This document shows, piece after piece, positions 23,323 through 32,359 of a stretch of DNA of 64,000 nt; positions within the stretch are counted from its first letter, which is position 1, and each line of letters starts with the position of its first letter. This DNA is from CAYRIH01 sp964424375 (GTDB lineage Bacteria; Patescibacteriota; Kazan-3B-28; UBA10110), in NCBI GenBank assembly GCA_964424375.1, contig CAYRIH010000002.1, forward strand, positions 6,663-70,662, given 5' to 3'. Below the pieces are notes generated by a model. It did not search any database. It saw only the letters and a list, made by a program, of their open reading frames with translations, and was not told the origin of the DNA. The position numbers and the translations under genes are program-made.

Positions 23323-23880
23323 TTAATCAAGCTGGTGTTGAGATAGTAAGGTATATATTGGTCCATGGGAAGTGAGTTGGCTGGCCATCAAGTCAATTGA
23401 TTCAATTTTGTTAGTTATTTGTTCATTATTTAATTTGTAACAGCTTTGCAGTTGAGTGTTTTGAATATTAGATAAGGGCGATTTGATTCGGGCCAGTGTA
23501 ATATGTGAAGAAAACGACTTGGCATCTAAATTAGTTATAATCTTTTCTAATTCTTGTCTAATGTGAAGCTGTATCTTAGGAAGTTTAGGAGAGTTAACGC
23601 CAATCCAAATAATTCTGGGATTTTGAAGATTGGGGAAGGATCTAACTTGACCAAGGGTAATGTGAAAAGGTTTGTAGAGGGGAGCTATTTTATTGAGAGT
23701 ATTTTGTATTTCGGGGATAATGTCTTCATCAACATTTCCTATAAACTGTAAAGTTAGATGCAGATTATCTATTTTTGTTTTTTTAATATCTTTATCATTA
23801 GGCAAACAGTTTAAAACTTGCCCAATTTTTAATTTGGTTTCATTACTAAGATTTAATGCTATAAATAGTCGTTTTTTCAT
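23323..23880 (-). CDS. thpR: RNA 2',3'-cyclic phosphodiesterase (2H/LigT family)
   Basis: A 185-residue 2H phosphoesterase. Its two catalytic tetrapeptides are HLTL (in NLHLTLQFIGNV) and HITL (in SSHITLARIK), spaced as in ThpR/LigT. These enzymes open 2',3'-cyclic phosphates at RNA ends; early members were named for tRNA half ligation. Length is standard. The 198 bases between it and the divergent secD hold AT-rich sequence only. Confidence 0.9.
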   Translation of the reverse strand: MKKRLFIALNLSNETKLKIGQVLNCLPNDKDIKKTKIDNLHLTLQFIGNVDEDIIPEIQNTLNKIAPLYKPFHITLGQVRSFPNLQNPRIIWIGVNSPKLPKIQLHIRQELEKIITNLDAKSFSSHITLARIKSPLSNIQNTQLQSCYKLNNEQITNKIESIDLMASQLTSHGPIYTLLSQHQLD

Positions 23881-24078
23881 AGAAGTAGAAAAGATGTTTA
23901 TGCCATATATATAAAATGTAACAGAAGCACGAATAATTTATATATGTTAATTAAATAAAAAGACAGTCATAATGAGTTCTAGAAAATTGATTTCACAGAT
24001 TAAAGCAAAAAAGATGACACAGTATCTGTAATAATATAAGCTAATAAAGTAAAGTATCCCTAAAAATTGTTATTATAG

Positions 24079-25401
24079 ATGATTTTCAAAAAAACCGGTT
24101 GGTTATTTTTATTGGTTATAGTCGTATTATTAGCTGCTCTGATAATCGATGTTCCAGCTTTGGCCAAGTTTGTTGGCTTTAAAGATGGTTGGTCAATACA
24201 TAAAGGATTGGATCTTCAAGGGGGTGCCCATTTGGTTTATCAGACAGATTTAAGCAAAATTGAACCCGGTGAAGAAAATGATGCTGTAACTGGTGTTGTA
24301 GATGTAATTAGAAGAAGAATTGATGCGTTGGGAGTAGCAGAGCCAGTTATTCAAAAAACTCATGATAATTCTCGAGTGATTGTGGAATTGCCAGGCATTC
24401 AGAATATTAACGAAGCAATTAATTTAATTGGTGAAACGGCTCAATTAGAATTTAGAGCTGGAATTAAAGATAAAAGTTTAGACGAGAATAATCAATCTAA
24501 ATCATATAACTATGAAGATTGGGTAGATATTGGTCTAACTGGAGCTTATTTTAAGCGAGCTGAAGTATTTATTGATCAAAGTGGTACTTCTATAGTCCGT
24601 CGACCTCAAATATCCATTGAATTTGATTCCGAAGGAGCTAATATTTTTGCTGAGGCCACTAAAGCTAACATTAAAAAGCCTTTGGCTATATTTTTGGACA
24701 AAACTTTGCTGTCAGCTCCAATAGTGCAGGATGAAATTACTGATGGTAATGCTATCATCAGTGGAGATTTTACATTAGAATCTGCCAGAAAATTAGCAAT
24801 CCAGCTCAATGCTGGTGCTTTGCCAGTGCCGATTGCTTTGATTTCTCAAAGTAATATAGGAGCTACTTTAGGTCAGGAATCTGTGGATAAAAGTATAATA
24901 GCTGGTGTATTAGGATTACTGTTAGTGTTGTTGTTTATGATAATCTATTATCGCTTGCCTGGGCTTATTGCTGCCGTGGCTTTGATTATGTATACCATCA
25001 TTACCTTGGCAATTTATATTTATATTCCTGTTACTTTAACCTTGGCTGGAATTGCTGGGTTTATTATTTCAATTGGTATGGCTATTGATGCTAACATTCT
25101 TATATTTGAACGTATGAAAGAAGAATTAAGAGAGGATAGAAGTGTTGTGGCGGCAGTGGATGCTGGTTTTACCCGGGCTTGGAATTCAATTAGAGATTCT
25201 AATGTAGCCACTATAATTACTTGTATAATTCTTTATTATTTTGGCTCAGGGCTGATTCGTGGTTTTGCCTTAACTTTGGGCATAGGTGTAATTGTTAGTA
25301 TGTTTAGTGCCATTACTATTACACATACCTTATTGCGGTTGGTGGCTGCTACTGGATTAGCGCACAGATTTAAATTATGGGGAGTACGAAAGACAGGATG
25401 A
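24079..25401 (+). CDS. secD: Protein translocase subunit SecD
   Basis: A 440-residue membrane protein. One N-terminal helix is followed by the periplasmic-type P1 region (GLDLQGGAHLVYQTDL, DVIRRRIDALGVAEPVI), then five C-terminal membrane helices with the RND motif GMAIDANILIFERMKEELRE. With SecF it uses the proton motive force to aid late steps of Sec export. It overlaps secF by four bases (ATGA). Confidence 0.96.
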   Translation: MIFKKTGWLFLLVIVVLLAALIIDVPALAKFVGFKDGWSIHKGLDLQGGAHLVYQTDLSKIEPGEENDAVTGVVDVIRRRIDALGVAEPVIQKTHDNSRVIVELPGIQNINEAINLIGETAQLEFRAGIKDKSLDENNQSKSYNYEDWVDIGLTGAYFKRAEVFIDQSGTSIVRRPQISIEFDSEGANIFAEATKANIKKPLAIFLDKTLLSAPIVQDEITDGNAIISGDFTLESARKLAIQLNAGALPVPIALISQSNIGATLGQESVDKSIIAGVLGLLLVLLFMIIYYRLPGLIAAVALIMYTIITLAIYIYIPVTLTLAGIAGFIISIGMAIDANILIFERMKEELREDRSVVAAVDAGFTRAWNSIRDSNVATIITCIILYYFGSGLIRGFALTLGIGVIVSMFSAITITHTLLRLVAATGLAHRFKLWGVRKTG

Positions 25402-26294
25402 ATATACTAGGTGTTCGTAAAATTTGGTTTAGTATATCTTTATTTGTAATAATTATTGGAATTTTAGCTATGAGTTTCTATGGTTATCGTACTGGTATAG
25501 ATTTTGCTGGCGGAACTATTTTAGAAATACAGATAGAGACTTCAAATGATGATTTAAATCATAAACAATTAATAATTGATAGTTATAAAGAAGTGGTTAG
25601 TTTAGATGTAGCCGCAGTGACGGTTGATCATAATCGATATATGGTTCGGAGCAAACAAATTGTTAATGACCAGAAAAATGAAATTATAGCTCATTTATTG
25701 CAGTATTTTGATAAAGTAGACGAATTAAGATTTGAAAGTGTTGATCCTAGTATTGGTTATGATGTAATTCGTAAAGCAATTATCGCTGTCATTCTGGCGG
25801 TAGTTGGAATCTTGCTATATATAGCTTATTCTTTTAGGCGCATGTCAGGATCCCTGAATTCATGGCGGTTTAGTATGGCCGCTATAATAGCCTTAGTCCA
25901 TGATATGTTAATTCTTCTAGGTTTATATGCTATTATAGGCAAGTTTTTTGGAGCCGAAATTGATGGTATGTTTATTACGGCTGTGCTTACGCTATTAGGT
26001 TTTTCGGTGCACGATACCATTGTGACTTTTGATCGAGTGCGGGAAAATTTGCGGCGCCGGGCTGGTGAAGATATCGAAACAATCATCAATGATAGTATAG
26101 TTGAAACAGTAGTGCGCTCTATTAACACTTCTTTTACATTACTTTTGGTGTTAGTGGCAATGTTCTTCTTTGGCGGGAGTACACTTAAGTTCTTTGTCCT
26201 AGCTTTGATTATAGGTGTAATAGTGGGGACATATTCTTCTATATTTATTGCCGCCCCCATGCTTTTATGGGGTAGGCAATCAAAACGTAGCTAA
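25398..26294 (+). CDS. secF: Protein translocase subunit SecF
   Basis: A 298-residue partner of SecD with six membrane helices. It has YRTGIDFAGGTILEIQI in the first loop, plus LLGFSVHDTIVTFDRVRENL and INTSFTLLLVLVAMFFFGG in the RND-like half. The ATG at 25398 is preferred over one seven codons upstream because it forms the common ATGA overlap with the secD stop. Confidence 0.95.
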   Translation: MNILGVRKIWFSISLFVIIIGILAMSFYGYRTGIDFAGGTILEIQIETSNDDLNHKQLIIDSYKEVVSLDVAAVTVDHNRYMVRSKQIVNDQKNEIIAHLLQYFDKVDELRFESVDPSIGYDVIRKAIIAVILAVVGILLYIAYSFRRMSGSLNSWRFSMAAIIALVHDMLILLGLYAIIGKFFGAEIDGMFITAVLTLLGFSVHDTIVTFDRVRENLRRRAGEDIETIINDSIVETVVRSINTSFTLLLVLVAMFFFGGSTLKFFVLALIIGVIVGTYSSIFIAAPMLLWGRQSKRS

Positions 26295-26313
26295 TAGTTT
26301 AAATTTGGTTTAA

Positions 26314-27618
26314 ATGTCTGCTAAACAGAAAATTCAAATTCCCAGGGGACTAAAAGATGTTCTTCCCGACGAACAAAAGTATTGGTTTTGGCTGGAAAAC
26401 AATTTTTATAGTGTTGCTTCTACAGCTGGATTTGAGCGTATAATTTTGCCAACTTTTGAATCAACTAACCTATTTAAACGTAGCGTAGGAGAATTTACAG
26501 ATATTGTTAGAAAGGAAATGTATGTTATCAAAGATAAAAGCGGAAAGAGTATGTCATTGCGGCCAGAAGGTACGGCTAGTGTAGTCAGAGCATATATCGA
26601 GCATGGCATGCACACCTTGCCTCAGCCAATTAAATTGTTTTATTGGGGACCAATGTTTAGATATGACCGTCCACAAGCTGGACGTTTTAGAGAATTTTGG
26701 CAATTTGGTTTGGAGGTTTTGGGTGATTCAAATCCACTTGGGGATGCTTTGTTAATTCAAACAGTGGTTAAATATCATTCAAAGCTTGGACTAAAAGATG
26801 TAGTGGTTAAAATTAATAGTTTGGGGACTACTAAATCCCGAACTAAAATGATATCAGCTTTAACTCGTTTTTTGTCTAAACATAAAAAAGATTTATGTGC
26901 TAATTGCCAGCGAAGATTAAAAAATAATCCTTTAAGGGTACTAGATTGTAAGGTTTCTAATTGTCGATCTATAACGGAAGAAACTGGCACGGTTTTGATA
27001 GATAATTTAGATGAAGTTTCTAAGAAACGCTTTACTAAGGTTTTGGAATACTTGGATGATATGCAAATTAATTATGAGTTAGACCCTAGTTTAGTTCGGG
27101 GTTTGGATTACTATACTCACACTTTGTTTGAGGTGGTTGTCAGAGGGCATGAAGATTTAGCTATTGGTGGCGGAGGTAGATATGATGGTTTAGTTAAACA
27201 ATTGGGTGGGCCGGATGTTTCATGTATTGGATATGCTGGTGGAGTTGAAAGAACTATTAATGCATTGAAAAAACAGGCAGTTGATGTACCAAATATGGTT
27301 CAATCTGATGTGTTTGTTATACAGCTTAGTGCAAAGGCTAAGATTAAGTCTATAAAAGTTATTGATGATTTGGATCAAGTTGGTCTTCGAGTATCAAGTT
27401 CTATGGGCAGTATCCAAGCTCAATTAAGAGAGGCTAACAAAATGAATACTCCATTGGCAATTATTATTGGTGAGCAAGAAGTATATGATAAGAATGTAAT
27501 TTTGAGAGATATGGAAGATCGTTCCCAGGAGATAGTATTAGATCGTAATTTAGTTAAAAAGGTTATTAAAAAATTAGAGGAAAAAGGTATAAATGTGAAA
27601 ATATTGTCTCATGATTGA
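26314..27618 (+). CDS. hisS: Histidyl-tRNA synthetase
   Basis: A 434-residue class II synthetase. It has LRPEGTASVVRAYIEHG, motif 2 FRYDRPQAGRFREFWQFG, the His-binding GLDYYTHTLFEV, motif 3 region GGGGRYDGLVKQLGG, and a C-terminal anticodon-binding domain. Length is normal. It follows secF by 19 bases and overlaps the next small gene by 8 bases. Confidence 0.97.
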   Translation: MSAKQKIQIPRGLKDVLPDEQKYWFWLENNFYSVASTAGFERIILPTFESTNLFKRSVGEFTDIVRKEMYVIKDKSGKSMSLRPEGTASVVRAYIEHGMHTLPQPIKLFYWGPMFRYDRPQAGRFREFWQFGLEVLGDSNPLGDALLIQTVVKYHSKLGLKDVVVKINSLGTTKSRTKMISALTRFLSKHKKDLCANCQRRLKNNPLRVLDCKVSNCRSITEETGTVLIDNLDEVSKKRFTKVLEYLDDMQINYELDPSLVRGLDYYTHTLFEVVVRGHEDLAIGGGGRYDGLVKQLGGPDVSCIGYAGGVERTINALKKQAVDVPNMVQSDVFVIQLSAKAKIKSIKVIDDLDQVGLRVSSSMGSIQAQLREANKMNTPLAIIIGEQEVYDKNVILRDMEDRSQEIVLDRNLVKKVIKKLEEKGINVKILSHD

Positions 27619-27925
27619 TGATCGCTGGGGGGAAATTTTAGACAAAATTCAAGCTACATTCAATGTGGTGGATCATACTAATACTAAAGATGGCGTTGAA
27701 GATATAGAAGCTATAATATTTGACGGACCGGTTGGTCGAATTAAGCTGATTCGGACAACTCGGCCAGTAATTATTGATAAAAAGATAATAGGTGCTCATA
27801 GGAAAGGCAAAAGCAAGGCTCAGTATGAGTATATTTATTCTGATACCGAGAAAGTGAGTAGAGTAAGTGCATTTAAGGAAGTTGATGGCCAGTGGCAGGA
27901 TATTGAAGCTGATAATTTTATCTAA
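27611..27925 (+). CDS. Conserved-looking small protein of unknown function
   Basis: A 104-residue soluble protein starting at ATG 27611 within the end of hisS. The sequence has a regular alpha/beta look (VEDIEAIIFDGPVGRIKLIR, RPVIIDKKIIGAHRKGK) with an acidic C-terminus. No signal peptide or known motif is evident. Translational coupling to hisS is likely from the 8-base overlap; function is not assignable. Confidence 0.6.
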   Translation: MIDDRWGEILDKIQATFNVVDHTNTKDGVEDIEAIIFDGPVGRIKLIRTTRPVIIDKKIIGAHRKGKSKAQYEYIYSDTEKVSRVSAFKEVDGQWQDIEADNFI

Positions 27926-27946
27926 TTAAATAATTAATCTTACTTG

Positions 27947-28009
27947 TCCCGTTAGAAATTTAAATGACGGGAACCAGCAAAACACATTTAACAATAATTT
28001 CTAACGGGA
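27947..28009 (+). repeat. 63-bp inverted-repeat element upstream of the HIT gene (CTAACGGGATGAA family)
   Basis: Perfect 14-bp arms TCCCGTTAGAAATT (27947-27960) and AATTTCTAACGGGA (27996-28009). The second arm runs straight into the HIT start codon. It is shorter than the comEA and tyrS elements but has the same arm sequence and the same position relative to the start. Confidence 0.85.
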
Positions 28010-28425
28010 TGAACGAAAAGAAAAAGATTAACACTAAAGACTGTGTATTTTGCCAAATTGTAACTGGTAAGTTGGCTCCTCCCTGTATTAGATATGAAGA
28101 TGAAGATATTATGGCCTTTGATGATATTAACCCCATTGCCCCCATACATGTGCAAGTGATTACTAAGAAACATATTGAAAGCTTAGATCAAATTACTAAA
28201 AAAGATGAAAAACTGATGGGTAAAGCATTATATGTATGCAAAGTGCTGGCTCAAAAGTTAGGTATTGCCAAAAATGGATACAGAGTGGTAACTAATATAG
28301 GTAAGTGGGGAGCTCAAGTAATACCTCATATCCATTTTCATCTGATTGGCGGTGTGCCCTTAACTGAAGATTTTGCTATGTATGCAGAAGCTAAAATAGA
28401 TATTTTGAGCACTAAAAGAATTTGA
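28009..28425 (+). CDS. HIT-family nucleotide hydrolase or transferase
   Basis: A 138-residue histidine-triad protein. The catalytic triad is HIHFHL, and the N-terminal CVFCQIVTGKLAPPCIRYED with a CxxC pair is typical of the Hint/HINT-like branch. These enzymes cleave nucleoside phosphoramidates or dinucleotides. The ATG at 28009 lies in CTAACGGGATGAA; an in-frame ATG 15 codons upstream is inside the inverted repeat and is less likely. Confidence 0.9.
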   Translation: MNEKKKINTKDCVFCQIVTGKLAPPCIRYEDEDIMAFDDINPIAPIHVQVITKKHIESLDQITKKDEKLMGKALYVCKVLAQKLGIAKNGYRVVTNIGKWGAQVIPHIHFHLIGGVPLTEDFAMYAEAKIDILSTKRI

Positions 28426-28456
28426 CTAACAATCTTTATCTAGGTATTATTTTGCT

Positions 28457-28660
28457 ATGTCTAGTTATGTAAAAAGAAAAGAAAAAGAAAGTTTTGAAGC
28501 TATGATGCGTCGATTTAGACGCATGGTGGTTATGAGTAAAATTTTAACAGAAGCTAAAGATCGTCGGTTTAAGGTTAAACCGCCCAGTAAAAAGCAATTG
28601 CGATTAGCAGCTGTTAGAAAAGAAAAAATTAAGAAGCAAAGAAAAAAAGATCTTTATTAA
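28457..28660 (+). CDS. rpsU: Small-subunit ribosomal protein bS21
   Basis: A 67-residue, very basic protein with the S21 pattern ESFEAMMRRFRRMVVMSKIL and a Lys/Arg-rich tail. S21 helps 30S subunits initiate on canonical mRNAs. It overlaps yqeY by one base, the frequent rpsU-yqeY pairing. Confidence 0.9.
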   Translation: MSSYVKRKEKESFEAMMRRFRRMVVMSKILTEAKDRRFKVKPPSKKQLRLAAVRKEKIKKQRKKDLY

Positions 28661-29103
28661 TGGATTTTTTAACCAATCTTCAATCAGAAATTACTCAAGC
28701 CCTTAAAAACAGGGAGAGTATTAAGTTGCAAACTTTGAGACTATTGAGCAGTGCTTTACATAATGAAAAAATTACTCAAGGTAAAGAACTGTCTGAGGAT
28801 GCAATTTGGGCAGTGATTAAACGTGAGGCTAAAAAAAGAAAAGAGGCTTTTGTCAGTTTTAAAGCAGCTGGTCGAGATGAATCTGCTAGAAAAGAGGAAG
28901 CTGAATTAAAGATATTAGAAGCTTATTTACCAGAGATGATGAGTGAAGCGGATATTATCAAGTTAGTTGAGAAAACAATAGCTGATCATCCAGAAGCTAA
29001 TACTGGTCAGATTATTAGTACAGTTATGAAGCAGGCAGCTGGTCAAGCTGATGGGAGTTTGGTGGCCCAAATTGTTAATAAAAAAATATCCCAAAATAAT
29101 TAG
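28660..29103 (+). CDS. yqeY: GatB/YqeY domain protein
   Basis: A 147-residue helical protein. The YqeY pattern is clear: N-terminal LQSEITQALKNRESIKLQTLRLL, KRKEAFVSFKAAGRDE, EAYLPEMMSEADIIKLV, and C-terminal GQIISTVMKQAAGQADGSLV. The domain is the tRNA-binding tail of GatB; free-standing forms are of uncertain role, possibly in tRNA-linked metabolism. Confidence 0.93.
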   Translation: MDFLTNLQSEITQALKNRESIKLQTLRLLSSALHNEKITQGKELSEDAIWAVIKREAKKRKEAFVSFKAAGRDESARKEEAELKILEAYLPEMMSEADIIKLVEKTIADHPEANTGQIISTVMKQAAGQADGSLVAQIVNKKISQNN

Positions 29104-29553
29104 ATGGCAAGAGTTTTAGTAGGCTATGACACTTATGGAATAGAAGGGGTGGATAGTGATTTTATCCATTTTATTTTTGACATGGCTTTATCTCATGCGG
29201 CTAGTCCTTCGGATTGCGAGGTAGGATTAATCATCACATCGGATAAACATATTCAGGAGCTCAACTATCAATATCGTGGAAAAAATCAGCCTACAAATGT
29301 TTTATCGTTTCCTGACGAAGATATTGAAGATTCATCGTTTGCAGAACCCTCAAATAATTATCTGGGCGATATTTATATTTCATTTAGGCACTTAAATCGA
29401 GAAGCTAGTAAATTAAATATCTCTTTAAAAGAGCGCTTTGCGCAATTATTTGTCCATGGCATTTTGCATTTAGTTGGTTTTGACCATCAGGACGACCAAG
29501 ATGCCAGAGTAATGGAGCATATGGAAAGCAGGATAATTCAGGCAATTTTATAA
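29104..29553 (+). CDS. ybeY: Endoribonuclease YbeY
   Basis: A 149-residue metalloenzyme of rRNA maturation and ribosome quality control. The zinc motif is HGILHLVGFDH, and TNVLSFPDED precedes it as in the family. It starts directly after the yqeY stop, so rpsU-yqeY-ybeY forms a compact ribosome-related operon. Confidence 0.95.
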   Translation: MARVLVGYDTYGIEGVDSDFIHFIFDMALSHAASPSDCEVGLIITSDKHIQELNYQYRGKNQPTNVLSFPDEDIEDSSFAEPSNNYLGDIYISFRHLNREASKLNISLKERFAQLFVHGILHLVGFDHQDDQDARVMEHMESRIIQAIL

Positions 29554-29625
29554 CTTATTTTATCCAGCAATTTGTCTTAATAAGATACCTTACCATATAA
29601 TGGATTCAGGATTTAGAAAACATAT

Positions 29626-30843
29626 ATGAAGGAAAAAATTACTGTTGGTATTGATATAGGTAGTTCAGAGGTGGTGGCTATTATTGGTCATCGTCACGAA
29701 GGAGAAACTCATCCCAATATTATTGGTGTAGGAGTACGTGAAGGTAGTGGCTTACGCAAAGGGGTAGTTACAGATGTAGAAGAAACTGTAACTGCCATTG
29801 TTACTTCCTTAGAAGAAGCTGAACGAATGGCTGGGGTTCCCATAGATAATGTTTATATCAGTATCAATGGTGAACATATTCAAGCATCTAATACTCGGGG
29901 TTTAGTTTCAATTGCGGCTCGAGGCGAAATTGTCAACGATGATGTTTTACGGGCTATTGAAAGTGCTCAGACAGTAGCTTTACCAGCTAATAGAGAAATT
30001 ATTCATGTTATCCCGAGAATGTTTATAGTCGATGGTCAGGAAGGTATTAAAGACCCAGTCGGGATGACCGGAACCAGATTAGAAGTAGATGCCCATGTTA
30101 TTACTGGTTCCATACCATTTATTAAAAATCTACAAAGGACTGCAGAGCAAGCAGGAGTACAAATTGCTAATTTTGTCCTCTCGCCTTTGGCAGCTAGCAC
30201 AGCAGTATTGTCTAAAAAACAAAAAGAACTAGGTGTAGTAGTAATTGATATTGGTGCTGGCACAACTGGAATGGTAGTTTTTGAAGAAGGTGATGTATAT
30301 CATTCTGCAGTTTTACCTATAGGCTCGGGGCATATTACAGCGGATATTGCTATTGGTTTGCGAACTTCACTGGATGTGGCAGAAAAAGTAAAGGTGGAAT
30401 ATGGTATGGCTACTCCAGTAACTTTATCAGACAAAGATACTATTGATTTATCTAAGTTTGATAAGTCAGAAGATCAAGTGGCCTCGCGTCGATATATAGC
30501 TGAGATTATTGAAGCTCGTCTAATGGAAATCTTTTTGATGATTAAGACAGAGTTAAGAAAAGTGGGTCGTGATGGATTGTTACCCGCTGGGGTGGTTTTA
30601 GTTGGTGGCGGGTCTAAATTGCCAGGCATTGTAGATACAGCTAAAGACTGTTTAGGTTTACCAGCTCAAATTGGTTTTCCAATAGAGTTAAGGGGCATGG
30701 TTGATCGGTTAGACGATCCTCGATACGCAACTGCTATAGGATTAATGATGTGGGGGATGAACGAAGCAAGTGTAATGTCTGCTTATTCTAACAAACCAGA
30801 CTTTGGTCCTATGCTGGTTCGTATTAGAAATTGGTTTAAATAG
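29626..30843 (+). CDS. ftsA: Cell division protein FtsA
   Basis: A 405-residue actin-like ATPase. It has phosphate 1 VGIDIGSSEVVAIIG, a 1C insertion subdomain, phosphate 2 VVIDIGAGTTGMVVF and adenosine motif VLVGGGSKLPGI. The C-terminus ends MLVRIRNWFK, an amphipathic membrane-targeting helix. It tethers FtsZ filaments to the membrane. ftsZ follows after a terminator and its own promoter. Confidence 0.96.
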   Translation: MKEKITVGIDIGSSEVVAIIGHRHEGETHPNIIGVGVREGSGLRKGVVTDVEETVTAIVTSLEEAERMAGVPIDNVYISINGEHIQASNTRGLVSIAARGEIVNDDVLRAIESAQTVALPANREIIHVIPRMFIVDGQEGIKDPVGMTGTRLEVDAHVITGSIPFIKNLQRTAEQAGVQIANFVLSPLAASTAVLSKKQKELGVVVIDIGAGTTGMVVFEEGDVYHSAVLPIGSGHITADIAIGLRTSLDVAEKVKVEYGMATPVTLSDKDTIDLSKFDKSEDQVASRRYIAEIIEARLMEIFLMIKTELRKVGRDGLLPAGVVLVGGGSKLPGIVDTAKDCLGLPAQIGFPIELRGMVDRLDDPRYATAIGLMMWGMNEASVMSAYSNKPDFGPMLVRIRNWFK

Positions 30844-30853
30844 ATTTTGGTTA

Positions 30854-30889
30854 AAAGCAAAATTAGCATCAGTAGTTTTGCTTTTTTAA
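30854..30889 (+). terminator. Intrinsic terminator between ftsA and ftsZ
   Basis: Stem AAAAGCAAAA/TTTTGCTTTT with loop TTAGCATCAGTAG or slightly smaller, followed by TT. It indicates that ftsZ relies mainly on its own promoter. Confidence 0.75.
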
Positions 30890-30905
30890 TCGTAAATTAA
30901 CTAAG

Positions 30906-31066
30906 TTATCCACATTTTTGTAGAGAGCTTATTAAGTGGTTATAGTGAATTTTTATTGTCTAGCAAGGAAAAATTAGCTAAATTTGGTTTTTTTTGACTT
31001 TCTTTATAACCATGGATATAATGATAAGTCGATTAGGTGGATAAATTGGGGAATAAGTGTGGATTA
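30906..31066 (+). promoter_or_regulatory. ftsZ promoter with flanking DnaA-box-like sites
   Basis: -35 TTGACT (30994-30999) and -10 TATAAT (31017-31022) are 17 bases apart, an excellent sigma-70-type promoter. A perfect DnaA box TTATCCACA lies at 30906-30914. Two near-boxes in the opposite orientation, GGTGGATAA (31036-31044) and TGTGGATTA (31058-31066), lie in the 5' leader. Regulation by DnaA is inference. Confidence 0.7.
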
Positions 31067-31107
31067 TTATATTTAATTTTTTAATACTTAAACACTTTGG
31101 AGGAGAG

Positions 31108-32202
31108 ATGTCAGCAGCAAAAAAAGATATTGATTTTATGCAAGATGGAGTATTTGCCCGCATTAAAGTAGTGGGCGTAGGGGGAGGTGGTTCCCATGCA
31201 ATTAACCGCATGCTTGAATCTAAGATTAAGGGAGTAGAGTTTGTAGCTATTAATACTGATGCTCAAGATTTGCATCATTGTGATGCCCCCATTAAGGTTC
31301 ATATTGGAGAAACTACTACTCGTGGACTTGGGGCTGGATCAGACCCAGATTTAGGTAAAAAGTCGGCCGAAGAGAACAAAGAAGAAATTTATAATGCTCT
31401 TAAGGACGCTGACATGGTTTTTGTAACTTATGGTGCAGGAGGTGGTACTGGAACAGGTGCTGGTCCAATAGTAGCTGAAATTGCTAGAGAATTAGGGGCA
31501 CTGACAATTGCAGTAGTTACCAAGCCGTTTTCATTTGAAGGTTTACGTAGAAAGAAAGTAGCTGAGGAAGGAATTGAAGAGCTGCGAAATAAAGTCGATA
31601 CACTAATTATTATTCCCAATGATAGACTATTACAGGTAATTGATAAAAAGACATCACTGTTTGATGCTTTTTCAGTGGTTGATGATGTTCTGCGCCAAGG
31701 TATTCAAGGTATATCTGACTTAATAACTCAGCATGGTATGATCAATGTTGATTTTGCTGATGTTAAATCTATTATGGCTAATTCTGGTTCTGCTCTTATG
31801 GGTATTGGCCGGGGCACTGGAGACAGTAGAACGTTAGAGGCTGCTAAACAAGCCATTGATAGTCCTTTATTGGAGTTATCTATAGATGGAGCTAAAGGGA
31901 TTCTGTTTAATATCACTGGCGGCCCTGATTTAGGCATGTATGAGATTGATGAAGCAGCTAGAATTATCACTGAGGCGGCTGATCCAGATGCTAACATTAT
32001 ATTTGGTGCTGTAATTGATGAAGCTATGCAGGGAGAAGTTAAAATTACAGTAGTGGCTACTGGTTTTGATGAAGTAGTTCTTGGTGCTGTGGCTGCACGC
32101 AGAAAATCTGAACAACAGCGAAAGGCTGCTGCTACATCTGAAGAGGATAAAGAAGAAGAGCTAGATGTTCCAGCTTTTATCCGTAAAAAAATAAAAAGCT
32201 AA
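31108..32202 (+). CDS. ftsZ: Cell division protein FtsZ
   Basis: A 364-residue tubulin-like GTPase that forms the division ring. The tubulin signature is GAGGGTGTGAGP; the N-terminal GVGGGGSHAINRM binds nucleotide and the T7 loop is VDFADVKSIM. The C-terminal tail ends LDVPAFIRKKIKS, the peptide that binds FtsA. The ATG at 31108 is chosen because TTTGGAGGAG lies just upstream; a longer in-frame start at 31057 would read through the leader. Confidence 0.97.
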   Translation: MSAAKKDIDFMQDGVFARIKVVGVGGGGSHAINRMLESKIKGVEFVAINTDAQDLHHCDAPIKVHIGETTTRGLGAGSDPDLGKKSAEENKEEIYNALKDADMVFVTYGAGGGTGTGAGPIVAEIARELGALTIAVVTKPFSFEGLRRKKVAEEGIEELRNKVDTLIIIPNDRLLQVIDKKTSLFDAFSVVDDVLRQGIQGISDLITQHGMINVDFADVKSIMANSGSALMGIGRGTGDSRTLEAAKQAIDSPLLELSIDGAKGILFNITGGPDLGMYEIDEAARIITEAADPDANIIFGAVIDEAMQGEVKITVVATGFDEVVLGAVAARRKSEQQRKAAATSEEDKEEELDVPAFIRKKIKS

Positions 32203-32224
32203 CGACATTTTTCATCGCGTCGTC

Positions 32225-32267
32225 ATTCTGGCTTGTCTGCCCTGAGCTTATCGAATGGATCCAGAAT
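32225..32267. repeat. Inverted repeat ATTCTGG...CCAGAAT
   Basis: Seven-base inverted ends (32225-32231, 32261-32267) enclose GCCCTGAGCTTATCGAATGG-like sequence. Similar intergenic repeats with this core are widespread in bacterial genomes. It is non-coding and sits between the ftsZ stop and the next terminator. Confidence 0.55.
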
Positions 32268-32282
32268 CTATTACAATTCTAT

Positions 32283-32310
32283 AAAAGAGCCTGTATATAC
32301 AGGCTCTTTT
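32283..32310. terminator. Bidirectional terminator after ftsZ
   Basis: A perfect 28-base palindrome: AAAAGAGCCTGTAT pairs with its complement and ends in TTTT. Confidence 0.85.
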
Positions 32311-32359
32311 AAAATACTTTTAAATAAGTTTGATGTTTTTTGTTTGAGATTAAGATTTT

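Noticed and set aside
30906..31066. A replication origin between ftsA and ftsZ
   Set aside because: Only one perfect DnaA box and two near-boxes, no dnaA/dnaN neighbours, and a plain promoter explains the region better.
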